A DNA stretch of 64,000 bases from Suilimivivens sp045586385 (GCA_045586385.1 JAZNAE010000096.1:1-64000); one strand, 5' to 3'. Counted from the first letter of the stretch, positions 50,092 to 59,436 are shown. Notes: generated by a model not told the origin, from the letters alone. Translations and numbers: made by a program.

Positions 50092-53000
50092 ATGTTAAAA
50101 AGAACAACAGCGTTTTTTCTGGCATTGCTTTTATTCATTGGAAGCTTTTCGATTTCATCCATAGAAGCACATGCGGAAGGCGTAGAAAAAACTTACACTT
50201 TTAACGATGTTGCAGTGGCAACAGGCTGGGGTGTGACATCTAGCGTTTCTTCGGACGGAGAACTTGATATTACCTTTGAGGGACAGTATCAGTCACAGTT
50301 TTATAATATTCCCAGTGAAATCGATGTGACGACGATCAGTAAAGTGACTTTTGATGTATCTGAAGGTAATGTAGCAGACTTGGCATTTAAGTTACATACA
50401 CAGGCTGACTTTGATTCAACCAATAAAGAGGGTACACCTGTTTCCTACGGAAATCCGGAAATTATTCCTACAGCAGGTGCAGAGGTAAAGTATTTCTCTA
50501 TTATGTCATTAAACAGTGGTACTACAAAAGCGAAAGTTAAGAGTGTGACCTTCTCTTTAACTGCTGATATTAGTGATGAACCGGTTACGTTTACTTCTGA
50601 AGTGAACGAATCTTATGGCGAAAATATCATCATCAACGGAAATTTTGATACAGATGATTTTTCCGCATGGGATGTTGAACAAGGCGAAGCAACCTTTTCC
50701 ACAGCAGTAAGCGATACGCCTATTGTAAATGATATTACTACTTATGCGGTAATTAATAACAGGACACTGCCTTCCGACTGTTTTGCACAGGATATCACGG
50801 CTGTAGTAGAAAACGGTCATACATATGCATATGAGTTTTATGCAATGCTTTCCGATGATTATGAAGGTGCACCTGCAAACCAGAGACAGGTAGATTTTGC
50901 ACCTTATGTAGTGAGTGACGGCAATACCACTTACCTGGGTTCTTATTCTGCAGAACTTACAGGTTCCTGCAGCCAGCAGCTTACTCCCGGTAAGTGGACC
51001 AAATTTGAAGGCAAGTTTAAAGTCGCAGCAGCCGGAAGTATGGATAAAGTAGTAATCCGTCTGCTTGAGCAGGGAACAGATTACGGTTCAGGCGTATGTG
51101 TTTTAGGTGAATACTATGTAACCGGTGTGTCTTTGAGAGATATGAACCTGGCGACTGCATCTATTGAAAAAGGTGTTCCCAACTTAAAAGATACTTTTAC
51201 GGCAGATTTTGGTGATGATGTCATTGCCGGTGTGTCTATTGTGGGTTCCGAAATTAATGATAAGCCTTTAATGGATTTGGTAACCAAGCATTTTAACAGT
51301 GTGACACTCGGCAACGAATTAAAGCCGGATGCACTGTTTGGATACAGTAACGGTACCTGTCCCGGAACAACAACAGATACTTTAAATGGGGAAACCATTG
51401 AGGTTCCTGTACTTGATTACTCCCGTGCAGAGGCAATTTTAGATTATATTGTAAAATGGAATGAAGAAAATCCGGAAGATCAGATTTCTGTCCGCGGTCA
51501 TGTGCTTGTATGGCATTCACAGACTCCGGAATGGTTCTTCCATGAAGATTATGATAAGAACAAAGATTATGTTTCTGCAGAAGAGATGGATAAGCGTCTG
51601 GAATGGTATATCAAGACCGTTCTTACTCATTTTACAGGTGAAGGAAGTAAATATGAAGGCTTATTCTATGGCTGGGATGTTGTAAATGAAGCTGTCAGTG
51701 ACAGCACAGGAACATACCGTAGTGACGTAGAAGGCGGAAATGACAGCCTTACAGATGATACTCATGGTTCAAAATCAAGCTGGTGGAAAGTATACCAGAG
51801 TAATGAATTTATTATTAATGCATTCCGTTATGCAAATAAATATGCTCCGGCAGATGTAGAACTTTATTATAATGATTATAACGACAGTACACCGTCCAAG
51901 GTAGGTCCTATCGTAGAATTGTTGAAGGCAGTTAAGGAAGCCGAAGGAACCAGAATTGATGCTATGGGTATGCAGGCCCATCACAATATTGATTCTCCCA
52001 CTATGGAGCAAATGGAAGATGCCGCAAGACAATATGCGGCAGTGGTAGGTAAAATCCAGTTGACAGAGCTGGATATTAAGGCAAGTAACACCTTTGACGG
52101 AACAGAAGCAACGTTAAAGGATGAGTATAATAAGCAGGCATACCGTTATAAAGAAATCTATGAATCCTTGAAAAAGTTACAGAGTGAAGGCGTAGAAGTT
52201 GGCGGTATGATTGTTTGGGGTGTTATCGATGGCAACTCCTGGCTGCAGTCTAATGCAAGCGTAGGCGGAGGCGCAGACGGAACCCAGACACAGTGTCCTT
52301 TATTGTTTGATGACAACTATAAAGTAAAACCTGCTTTCTGGGGCATTGTAGATCCCAGTAAGTTGGAACCCGCAACACAGAAGATTTCCATGAGTTTAGC
52401 AGAAAAAGATGCTTATGAAGGAAATCCTTCCTATACCTTTGGTAATGATACAACAGAAGTAACCTTTACACCTATCTGGAACAGTGCAGAACTTCAGATT
52501 CAGGCTGATGTTAAGGACGCTACAAAGGATGCAGAAGATGCTGTAACCTTCTATGTAGATATTAACAACAGCAAGACCGCAGGTATTACTGCGAAGATCG
52601 TAACAGTAGCCCGCAGTGAAGGGACCGAAACAGATGGAGGATATCAGGTAACAGCGACTATCCCCAGAGATGGTCTTGTAATCGGTAAAGTAATCGGCTT
52701 TGATATGATTGTTACTGACGGTGCAAATAAACTGGCATTTAATGATACTACTTTAAGCGCTGATAACAGTACAAAATATTATGCAGAAGCAATTTTAAAA
52801 CCTTTCGTATCTATTCCGAAAGGAACCGTTACAGTTGACGGTGAACTTGACGAAGCATGGAGCAAGGCAGCAAATGTTCCGCTTACCATTAATTTAGGTT
52901 CAGAAGTAACTTCCGAATTCAAACTGCTTTGGGATGAAGAAAACCTTTATGTTTATGCAACAGTAGAAGATGCTGTACTTAATAAAGTAAATGAAGAAGT

Positions 53001-53607
53001 TCATCAGCAGGATTCCATAGAAGTATTTATTGATGAGTTAAATACGAAGAATTCCGCATACGGACCTGAAAACAAGCAGTACAGAATCAACTTTGATAAT
53101 GAGCATTCCTTTAATGGTGAGAAGTGTCTGGAAGAAAATGAAGTAACCTTTGCAAAGACGACAGATACCGGATATGTGGTAGAAGCAGCATTTAAGTGGA
53201 CAGAACTTACGCCTGCAGCAGATACATTAATCGGTCTGGAACTTCAGATAAATGACGCTTCTGCAGCAGGAACACGTAGCGGTACCTTAAGCTGGTATGA
53301 TGAAACGGGAACCGGATATAATAATCCTTCTGTACTCGGTGTTGCAAGATTGGTAAATGAATTACCTGCGGCAGCTACAACAGAAGATGTGGCAGAAGCA
53401 CCTGCAAATGACGCAACTGTGGCTGGAGAAGCAACAGAGGAAGAAAGTGCAGGTAACGCAGCAGCTCCTGTGGCAGCGGTTCTGTTATGTAGTTTAGGTG
53501 CAGCAGCAATCGTTACACAGAGAAAGAAAAAAGCAAATTCTGATGAAACAAAGGAAAACGATGAAAAGTCAGAAGAAGTAAAAGAAGAAACAAAGTCTGA
53601 AGAATAA
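50092..53607 (+). CDS. Surface-anchored multidomain GH10 endo-1,4-beta-xylanase
   Basis: This 1171-residue protein has a signal peptide (ends near residue 28, SSIEAHAEG), an N-terminal beta-sandwich of about 140 residues, a CBM4/9/22-like module (about 180-340, NIIINGNFDTDDFSAWDV), a GH10 catalytic domain (about 355-725) with acid/base Glu533 in WDVVNEAV and nucleophile Glu659 in QLTELDIKAS, two CBM9-like modules (about 735-905 and 910-1090, TVDGELDEAWSKAANVP and LLWDEENLYVYATV), and a C-terminal transmembrane segment with a basic and acidic tail (VAAVLLCSLGAAAIVTQRKKK). It cleaves xylan outside the cell and stays anchored. GGGAGG, eight bases before ATG 50092, supports this start. Confidence 0.96.
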   Translation: MLKRTTAFFLALLLFIGSFSISSIEAHAEGVEKTYTFNDVAVATGWGVTSSVSSDGELDITFEGQYQSQFYNIPSEIDVTTISKVTFDVSEGNVADLAFKLHTQADFDSTNKEGTPVSYGNPEIIPTAGAEVKYFSIMSLNSGTTKAKVKSVTFSLTADISDEPVTFTSEVNESYGENIIINGNFDTDDFSAWDVEQGEATFSTAVSDTPIVNDITTYAVINNRTLPSDCFAQDITAVVENGHTYAYEFYAMLSDDYEGAPANQRQVDFAPYVVSDGNTTYLGSYSAELTGSCSQQLTPGKWTKFEGKFKVAAAGSMDKVVIRLLEQGTDYGSGVCVLGEYYVTGVSLRDMNLATASIEKGVPNLKDTFTADFGDDVIAGVSIVGSEINDKPLMDLVTKHFNSVTLGNELKPDALFGYSNGTCPGTTTDTLNGETIEVPVLDYSRAEAILDYIVKWNEENPEDQISVRGHVLVWHSQTPEWFFHEDYDKNKDYVSAEEMDKRLEWYIKTVLTHFTGEGSKYEGLFYGWDVVNEAVSDSTGTYRSDVEGGNDSLTDDTHGSKSSWWKVYQSNEFIINAFRYANKYAPADVELYYNDYNDSTPSKVGPIVELLKAVKEAEGTRIDAMGMQAHHNIDSPTMEQMEDAARQYAAVVGKIQLTELDIKASNTFDGTEATLKDEYNKQAYRYKEIYESLKKLQSEGVEVGGMIVWGVIDGNSWLQSNASVGGGADGTQTQCPLLFDDNYKVKPAFWGIVDPSKLEPATQKISMSLAEKDAYEGNPSYTFGNDTTEVTFTPIWNSAELQIQADVKDATKDAEDAVTFYVDINNSKTAGITAKIVTVARSEGTETDGGYQVTATIPRDGLVIGKVIGFDMIVTDGANKLAFNDTTLSADNSTKYYAEAILKPFVSIPKGTVTVDGELDEAWSKAANVPLTINLGSEVTSEFKLLWDEENLYVYATVEDAVLNKVNEEVHQQDSIEVFIDELNTKNSAYGPENKQYRINFDNEHSFNGEKCLEENEVTFAKTTDTGYVVEAAFKWTELTPAADTLIGLELQINDASAAGTRSGTLSWYDETGTGYNNPSVLGVARLVNELPAAATTEDVAEAPANDATVAGEATEEESAGNAAAPVAAVLLCSLGAAAIVTQRKKKANSDETKENDEKSEEVKEETKSEE

Positions 53608-53628
53608 TATTCAGATAGAGAAAAAAGT

Positions 53629-53659
53629 GGAGTGTCGCAATTGCGGCACTCCGTTTTTT
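53629..53659. terminator. Terminator between convergent xylanase and pncB genes
   Basis: GGAGTGTCGCAA (53629-53640) and TTGCGGCACTCC (53641-53652) are inverse with one T-G pair, with T and A runs on the flanks, so it can act for both strands. Confidence 0.9.
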
Positions 53660-55112
53660 ATTTCTCGCTCATTTGATCCAACAAATCAATTTTAATATCA
53701 TACAACTTTTTAGATAAATCCACATACACCTTATGAGGATTTACGAAACGTTTTGTTTCATCCCAAAGGGTATCTTTTTCTTTTATACAATATTCCCTAA
53801 TATCCATTACCTTAGGAGATTCATAAACACACACTCCTTTTTGGAAAATAGGAACAAGCAATTCCCTAAGTGTATAAGAACTGGCAGGAAGCTTTGTTTT
53901 TTTCCAAGGTTCAGTCGGGTCAAAAAGAAGAAGTGCTTCGTTTTCATCAAAGGTTTCCCCTACCAGACAGATTAAATCGGCCTTAATTTTACCTGTTTCT
54001 TTATCATAAACACGATAGATAGTTTTGTTTCCAGGGTTAGTAACTTTTTCTGAGTTTTCGGAAAGTTTAATTTTGGGAATAAAGTTTCCGTTTTCATCCA
54101 TAATCGCGGCAAGCTTATAAACGCCACCGAATGCAGGATTGTCTTTCGCAGTAATCAGGTTTGTGCCGACACCCCAGGATGTAATGGCAGCCCCCTGCGC
54201 TTTTAATGTTTCAATTAAGTATTCATCAAGGTCATTGGAAGCAGAAATAACGGCATCGGTAAAGCCTGCCTCATCAAGCATTTTACGTGCTTTTTTGGAT
54301 AGATAAGCAAGGTCACCACTGTCTAAGCGGATTCCGTAGAAGGTAAGAGGAACACCGGCTTCTCTCAGTTCAGTAAATACCTTAATGGCATTTGGTATGC
54401 CGGATTTTAAGGTATCGTAAGTATCTACCAGCAAAATGCAGGCAGAAGGGTACATGTCCGCATAAGTTTTAAAGGCAGTGTACTCATCCGGGAAGCTCAT
54501 AATCCAGCTGTGTGCATGGGTTCCCTTTACAGGAACATCGAAAAGCTGACCGCAGAGAACGTTGGAAGTTCCAATACATCCACCAATCATAGCGGCCCTG
54601 GCACCGTAAATACCGGCGTCGGGACCTTGCGCACGGCGGAGTCCGAATTCCATAATACCGTCGCCTTTTGCAGCATAACAAACTCTTGCAGCCTTTGTGG
54701 CAATCAGGCTCTGATGGTTAATAATATTTAAAATGGCAGTTTCAATAAGCTGGGCCTCCATAATAGGAGCAATCACCTTAACAAGTGGTTCCCTTGGAAA
54801 AACAACGGTTCCTTCCGGAATGGCATAAATATCACCGGAGAATTTGAAATTAGCAAGATAATCAAGGAAATCCGAATCAAAAATTCCGAGTCCTTCCAAA
54901 TATTCAATATCCTCTTTGGAAAAATGTAATTCTTTAATATATTTAATTAACTGTTCCAATCCTGCTGTAACGGAGTAACCTCCGCCGCAGGGATTATTTC
55001 TGTAAAAAGCATCAAAAATAACCGTTTCATTGCGGTCTTTGTGTTTGAAATAACCTTGCATCATGGTAAGCTCATAAAGATCCGTAAGCAGAGTTAAATT
55101 TTGTCTGTCCAT
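53658..55112 (-). CDS. pncB: Nicotinate phosphoribosyltransferase
   Basis: This 484-residue enzyme salvages nicotinate with PRPP to nicotinate mononucleotide for NAD synthesis. Motifs: LLTDLYELTMMQGYF at the N-terminus, FDAFYRNNPCGGGYSV, EFGLRRAQGPDAGIYGARAAMIGG, then TSNVLCGQLF and PVKGTHAHSWIMSF with the catalytic His, and GIRLDSGDLAYLS. The length suits the long bacterial form. ATG 55112 follows AAGGAGA by about seven bases. It is separated from the OadG-like gene by about 80 bases. Confidence 0.96.
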   Translation of the reverse strand: MDRQNLTLLTDLYELTMMQGYFKHKDRNETVIFDAFYRNNPCGGGYSVTAGLEQLIKYIKELHFSKEDIEYLEGLGIFDSDFLDYLANFKFSGDIYAIPEGTVVFPREPLVKVIAPIMEAQLIETAILNIINHQSLIATKAARVCYAAKGDGIMEFGLRRAQGPDAGIYGARAAMIGGCIGTSNVLCGQLFDVPVKGTHAHSWIMSFPDEYTAFKTYADMYPSACILLVDTYDTLKSGIPNAIKVFTELREAGVPLTFYGIRLDSGDLAYLSKKARKMLDEAGFTDAVISASNDLDEYLIETLKAQGAAITSWGVGTNLITAKDNPAFGGVYKLAAIMDENGNFIPKIKLSENSEKVTNPGNKTIYRVYDKETGKIKADLICLVGETFDENEALLLFDPTEPWKKTKLPASSYTLRELLVPIFQKGVCVYESPKVMDIREYCIKEKDTLWDETKRFVNPHKVYVDLSKKLYDIKIDLLDQMSEK

Positions 55113-55193
55113 GGAAATTCTCCTTTTCAAGGTGTTTTCTAACTAATATACACCTAATTATTCCTACTGACAAGACAGTGAAATCAAAGTATC

Positions 55194-55313
55194 TTATTTT
55201 TGCCCGGCTTTACTGAGAATATAAATCACCAACATAATAAGTAGGATAGAAACAAAGATACCCAGCATTCCCTGCCCCATAATTTTCAAGGCAATAAAAA
55301 AAGTTTCTGTCAT
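55194..55313 (-). CDS. OadG-like short membrane subunit of a sodium-pump decarboxylase
   Basis: This 39-residue peptide, MTETFFIALKIMGQGMLGIFVSILLIMLVIYILSKAGQK read as two blocks, is a single-span membrane protein that resembles the truncated gamma (OadG) subunit which anchors the decarboxylase complex. It begins 20 bases downstream of the OadB stop on the same strand, with GGAGGG nine bases from its ATG. Gamma subunits are normally 80 or more residues and bind zinc; here only the membrane helix remains. It lies below the length of most automated calls, so it may be missed elsewhere. Confidence 0.72.
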   Translation of the reverse strand: MTETFFIALKIMGQGMLGIFVSILLIMLVIYILSKAGQK

Positions 55314-55333
55314 AATACATGCCCTCCATTGAC

Positions 55334-56470
55334 TTATAAATAAGAACTTACAAGATGAATAATTAGCCCACCCGCAATAACCGAAGCAATTTGTCCTGAT
55401 ACATTGGCTCCCGCAGCGTGCATAATCAGAATATTCTGGGAATCCTCCTGCAGCGCCATTTTTTGTACCACGCGGGACGACATGGGAAAAGCAGAAATTC
55501 CGGCGGCTCCAATCATAGGGTTAATTTTTTCTTTTAAGAAAAGATTCATGAGTTTTGCAAACAATACACCGCCTATCGTATCAAAGATAAAAGCAAGAAG
55601 ACCGATTCCCATAATAAGCAACGTGTCAATCTGAACAAAAGATTCTGCCTGCATACTGAAGGCGATGGTAATACCAAGGAGTAATGTAATAAGGTTTGAA
55701 AGAATATTCTGTGCAGCATCGGAGAGTGTACCTAAAACTCCGCATTCACGAATCAGGTTACCAAACATTAAAAAACCAACCAGTGCAACCGAAGAGGGGG
55801 CAATCAGTCCCACGATAAATGTTACTACAATGGGAAAAGCAATCCGCATTTGCTTAGAAACCGTACCCGGCTGATAATTCATACGGATGCAACGTTCTTT
55901 TTTTGTAGTAACCAGTCTGATGGCGAAAGGCTGTACGATAGGAACCAGTGCCATATAAGAGTAAGCAGCCACGGCAATTGCACCTATGTAGTTAGATTTC
56001 AGCATCTGCGAAACTAAAATTGAGGTAGGTCCGTCAGCGGCACCGATAATACCGATGGAAGCTGCATCTTTTAAATCAAATCCGAGAAGCACCGCAATGC
56101 AGATGGCAACAAAGATGCCAAACTGTGCTGCCGCACCGAATAAGAACATAACCGGGTTAGAGAGAAGCGGTCCGAAATCAATCATGGCACCAATACCGAT
56201 AAACAGAAGAATCGGCAGGGCTTCCGAAGTTTCAATTCCTACATGGAAGAGCCATTCGATAATGCCGTTTGTTTCACCGATACCGGCAATATTCTGATTC
56301 AGAACACCGGTGGCGGGAAGGTTTACGAGTATGGCACCGAATCCCATGGGGAGAAGCAGTGCAGGTTCATACTGCTTTTTGACGGCAAGATAAATCAGCA
56401 ATAATCCAATAAGATACATCGCTGCTTGTTGCCAAGTAATCGATAATAAGCCGTTTACTAAGAAATCCAT
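55334..56470 (-). CDS. Sodium ion-translocating decarboxylase, beta subunit (OadB/GcdB-like)
   Basis: This 378-residue polytopic protein has about nine hydrophobic segments and the beta-subunit motifs: GIGAMIDFGPLLSNP, GIIGAADGPTSILVS (Asp for sodium transfer), SVALVGFLMFGNLIRECGV, and PMIGAAGISAFPMSSRVVQ. The beta subunit couples decarboxylation of a biotin-bound carboxyl group to sodium export. No alpha subunit or biotin carrier gene is visible in the window, so those must lie elsewhere. AAGGAGG is on the coding strand before its ATG, and a structured leader with a terminator lies upstream. Confidence 0.93.
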   Translation of the reverse strand: MDFLVNGLLSITWQQAAMYLIGLLLIYLAVKKQYEPALLLPMGFGAILVNLPATGVLNQNIAGIGETNGIIEWLFHVGIETSEALPILLFIGIGAMIDFGPLLSNPVMFLFGAAAQFGIFVAICIAVLLGFDLKDAASIGIIGAADGPTSILVSQMLKSNYIGAIAVAAYSYMALVPIVQPFAIRLVTTKKERCIRMNYQPGTVSKQMRIAFPIVVTFIVGLIAPSSVALVGFLMFGNLIRECGVLGTLSDAAQNILSNLITLLLGITIAFSMQAESFVQIDTLLIMGIGLLAFIFDTIGGVLFAKLMNLFLKEKINPMIGAAGISAFPMSSRVVQKMALQEDSQNILIMHAAGANVSGQIASVIAGGLIIHLVSSYL

Positions 56471-56506
56471 AAAATCCTCCTTAAATCAAAAAATCCATGT
56501 CGTCGG

Positions 56507-56555
56507 CAAAAAAAAGACTTTTACTGCAGAATTACTCTTCTGCAATAAAAGTCTT
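56507..56555 (-). terminator. Leader terminator upstream of oadB
   Basis: On the minus strand AAGACTTTTATTGCAGAA (56555-56538) pairs perfectly but for one G-U with TTCTGCAGTAAAAGTCTT (56531-56514) around GAGTAA, followed by a long T run (56513-56507). It is one of the strongest terminators in the window and lies before, not after, the gene. Confidence 0.92.
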
Positions 56556-56670
56556 GCCATTTCAACTTTAAGCGGGGCATATAACCCGTAGTGACGCCTA
56601 AAATACATCGATGGATTGCCGGCTACTCCCTTTTACACGGAAATCTATGTAAGATTACATTTTGATTATA
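56556..56670 (-). promoter_or_regulatory. Structured 5' leader of oadB (candidate riboswitch, class not assigned)
   Basis: A TATAAT box on the minus strand (56670-56665) lies at the 5' end. Downstream are AAAAGGGAGTAGCC, GTAG facing CTAC, GCC facing GGC, CATCGATG, and GGGTTATATGCCC with a GGG/CCC stem, giving a compact fold of about 90 bases ending at the terminator. TAAAAG in the leader can also pair with CTTTTA in the terminator's first arm, so alternative folds are possible. Because the gene encodes a sodium pump, a sodium-responsive riboswitch is an attractive guess, but the class cannot be fixed by eye. Confidence 0.6.
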
Positions 56671-56786
56671 GTTAATTTATATGCAGAAATCCCGTAAAAA
56701 ATGTGTTAAGAACAAAAATGGAAACAAAACGGTTGAAAAACGGTTAAGAAAAGGATATAATGTGCATATAAGGGGGAGGCGATATC

Positions 56787-57581
56787 ATGACGATAGAAGA
56801 AATGAAAGAAGTCAAGCGTCAAAAAGGATATTCCTATGCGCAGATTGCGGAGCTTACCGGTGTGCCACTGGGAACAGTACAGAAGATATTCTGCGGAGAA
56901 ACGAGGTCTCCCAGGTATGAGACTCTGCAGGCATTGGAACGCTTTTTTGAAGGAGAAGCGTTTGCATCCGTATTTTGTGAAAGTACACCTGAATATGGGG
57001 ATAATAAGAAACAAGGTGAGTATACAGTAGAGGATTATTATGCCCTGCCGGATGAGAGAAGGGTAGAGCTTATTGACGGCGTGATTTATGACATGGCGGC
57101 ACCTACCTGTGACCATCAGCAAATCGGCGGAGAGATCTATCGCCAGATTGCAAACTATATATATGGGAATAAAGGGAAATGTATTCCCATGATATCCCCT
57201 GTGGATGTGCGCCTCAATTGTGATAATAAGACAATGGTTCAGCCGGACGTGTTAATCCTATGTGATAAGAACAAGATGAAGCGTTGGGGAATACTGGGAG
57301 CACCGGACTTTGTTTTAGAAGTGCTTTCTCCTTCTACGAAACGCAAAGATTGTATCAAGAAGCTGGAAAAATACCGGGAAGCCGGAGTAAAGGAATATTG
57401 GATGATAGACCCTTACAAGCGAAAAGTGATTATCTATCAGTTTGAGCAGGAGATGTATCCTGCAGTCTGTGGTCTTGAGGGAAAGATTCCTGTGGGATTA
57501 TATGAAGGAAATCTTATGATTGACATGGATATTGTGAAAGAAATGATAGCAGATTACCCGGAAGAGGAAAATGAAGAATAA
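56787..57581 (+). CDS. XRE-type HTH fused to a Uma2-family endonuclease domain
   Basis: This 264-residue protein has an N-terminal HTH (KRQKGYSYAQIAELTGVPLGTVQKIFCGE, residues 10-40) and then a Uma2 (DUF820) PD-(D/E)XK-like domain (about 80-255): ELIDGVIYDMAAPTCDHQ, PVDVRLNCDN, QPDVLIL, and FVLEVLSPSTKRKDCIKKLEKYREAGVKEYWMIDP with the Glu-Ser and Lys of the active site. Uma2 proteins are abundant putative nucleases with unknown role. The HTH probably gives DNA targeting or autoregulation. GGGGGAGG precedes the ATG. Confidence 0.88.
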   Translation: MTIEEMKEVKRQKGYSYAQIAELTGVPLGTVQKIFCGETRSPRYETLQALERFFEGEAFASVFCESTPEYGDNKKQGEYTVEDYYALPDERRVELIDGVIYDMAAPTCDHQQIGGEIYRQIANYIYGNKGKCIPMISPVDVRLNCDNKTMVQPDVLILCDKNKMKRWGILGAPDFVLEVLSPSTKRKDCIKKLEKYREAGVKEYWMIDPYKRKVIIYQFEQEMYPAVCGLEGKIPVGLYEGNLMIDMDIVKEMIADYPEEENEE

Positions 57582-57599
57582 ACTTATAGTAAGGTGAGT

Positions 57600-57628
57600 T
57601 TGACATACTCTTAGAACAATGCTAATAT
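57600..57628 (+). promoter_or_regulatory. Predicted promoter of the MFS gene
   Basis: A perfect TTGACA (57600-57605), 17-base spacer and TAATAT (57623-57628). The transcript would have a leader of about 180 bases with a TATCCCC (57705-57711) / GGGGATA (57717-57723) hairpin before the start at 57815. Confidence 0.6.
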
Positions 57629-57814
57629 ACAGATGTAGTTTTAAGAAAAGGAAAAGATTATGTATTGGACAATGAGAAATCTTCAACTGAAAAAAGGTTA
57701 CATTTATCCCCTTTAGGGGGATAGTGCGCCCATTTTTAGGAAGGTTTGCATTATCTCCTTATCATTTTTGCAGCAGATAACTTCTGTAAGAAATTAGATA
57801 AAGGAGATTTTTTT

Positions 57815-58945
57815 ATGTTCAAAATTAAGAAACAAATAAACTTATTATATATTTCTTCCATGCTGGGAAACCTGTCGATTACAGGTGCATGGGTTGCGAT
57901 TTTGGCAGTTCGCGGTTTTTCCCTTGTAGAAATCGGTATAGCGGAAACCGTATTTCATATTACCAGCCTGATATTTGAAATCCCTTCCGGAATATTAGCA
58001 GATAGGTATGGTAGAAAAAGAATGCTGATGATAAGTCATATCATGGCAGTTATCGGCAATCTGATTATGGTGTTTTCCAAAGGACTCGGTTTGGTGTGTT
58101 TGTCTTTTGTTTTCCATGCACTGAATTACAATTTTGCATCCGGTTCCGGTGATGCACTTGCATATGATTCCTTAAAAAGTGTAGGTCAGGAAGAAAAATA
58201 TGAAACTTATTCTTCTAATCAGATGATTATTTATCGAATCGGAAGCGGGATTTCTACCTTATGCGCCGGAATGGCTTTTTGGATGGGATATCAGATGGCA
58301 TATTTGGTCAGTGCACTTACCCATGTGGTTACAATGGTAGTTATGAGCGGATTGGTAGAGATTCGGATAGATGAGAAAACACAGGAAAAGAATCTTGAAG
58401 ATAATCTGGAAAATGCTATCGGTATTATCTGTCACATGATAAGTGGTATGGTAAAGCATTTTACAGAAAGTATCCGCTTTTTAAAAAGGAACGGCAGAGC
58501 AACGAGACTGATGTTTGCCAACTCTTTTGTTGGAGCCATAGACGTTTTGCTTCTTTTCTTTTTACAGGCAAGGCTTACCTCTGTTGGACTGGACGATTGG
58601 AGATTGGGAATTGCACTGCTTATCATGGAACTGGGTGGAATCGCTGGCTCACGGATTATCTTAAAGGCCAAAGCAGTAAGATACATAAAGATATATGTGA
58701 TGTGTGGATTAGGCGTTGTAGTGGGTGTGTTGTTGGAACACTCCGGACTGATAGCAATTATGGTTTTGGGTGGTTTTCTGTCTGCCATGGCAGATGATGC
58801 CCTGCAGGTGAGAACAGATGCACTCTTGCAGGATATGTTTCCCTCTAAGCAGAGAGCGACGTTGATTTCCATGTCATCCTTTACCTTTTCGGTTATCATG
58901 ATTGTATTGTCACCACTTGCAGGATACTTCTTTTCAATTTGGTAA
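57815..58945 (+). CDS. MFS transporter (drug/sugar efflux-like)
   Basis: This 376-residue protein has about twelve hydrophobic segments. The motif-A loop is present between helices 2 and 3 (GILADRYGRKRMLMISH), a hallmark of the major facilitator family, and the fifth-helix region has the antiporter-like glycine pattern (GDALAYDSLKSVG). It probably exports a small molecule by proton exchange; the substrate is unknown. The long HTH-Uma2 neighbour is not functionally linked. AAGGAG (57801-57806) lies eight bases before ATG 57815. The longer frame from 57746 has no ribosome site. Confidence 0.9.
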   Translation: MFKIKKQINLLYISSMLGNLSITGAWVAILAVRGFSLVEIGIAETVFHITSLIFEIPSGILADRYGRKRMLMISHIMAVIGNLIMVFSKGLGLVCLSFVFHALNYNFASGSGDALAYDSLKSVGQEEKYETYSSNQMIIYRIGSGISTLCAGMAFWMGYQMAYLVSALTHVVTMVVMSGLVEIRIDEKTQEKNLEDNLENAIGIICHMISGMVKHFTESIRFLKRNGRATRLMFANSFVGAIDVLLLFFLQARLTSVGLDDWRLGIALLIMELGGIAGSRIILKAKAVRYIKIYVMCGLGVVVGVLLEHSGLIAIMVLGGFLSAMADDALQVRTDALLQDMFPSKQRATLISMSSFTFSVIMIVLSPLAGYFFSIW

Positions 58946-59000
58946 ACTCGTGGTAGAATAAGTATTAATACAATAAAGAAAACCTTGGGAGGGAGAACAA

Positions 59001-59414
59001 ATGAGTTTTTGTAGTAATTGCGGAAAACAATTAGCAGAAAATGAAGTATGTACTTGTAGAAACGAAGGTAAGGTAGAAACTGTTGCACCAACCCCGCAGC
59101 CACAGCCGCAACCTGAGACAGTATATGTGCAGGCGCAGCCGGCATATAATCTTGATGCAATGGTAGAAGCATCTCCGAAGTATAAACCTATTTCCATGTG
59201 GGGATATTTTGGATATCAGTTATTATTCTGTATTCCTTGTGTAGGTATCATTATGTTAATTGTTTTTGCATTTGGTGGTGGCACGAATGTAAACTTAAAG
59301 AACTTTGCAAGGTCTTATTTCTGCATGTTGATTATCGGAGTTATTTTAGCAGTTATTTTGTTTGTGCTATTTAGCAGTTTTTTATCTATAGCAGAATTCA
59401 CTTATGTTTTTTAA
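59001..59414 (+). CDS. Zinc-ribbon membrane protein
   Basis: This 137-residue protein starts with a zinc ribbon (FCSNCGKQLAENEVCTC: C4, C7, C17, C19 region), then a Pro/Gln-rich linker (PQPQPQPE), and two hydrophobic segments (about 70-92 and 105-130). It resembles the small zinc-ribbon proteins of the DUF4870-like group in Firmicutes, anchored by the C-terminal helices. Function is unknown. The ribosome site is GGAGGG at about 58989-58994. Confidence 0.75.
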   Translation: MSFCSNCGKQLAENEVCTCRNEGKVETVAPTPQPQPQPETVYVQAQPAYNLDAMVEASPKYKPISMWGYFGYQLLFCIPCVGIIMLIVFAFGGGTNVNLKNFARSYFCMLIIGVILAVILFVLFSSFLSIAEFTYVF

Positions 59415-59436
59415 GAAAACAGGCATAAGTTACCCC

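Noticed and set aside
56556..56670. Assigning the oadB leader to the yybP-ykoY (manganese) riboswitch class because of GGGAGTAG
   Set aside because: Only that short motif is similar; the rest of the aptamer and the gene type do not fit. It was left unassigned.
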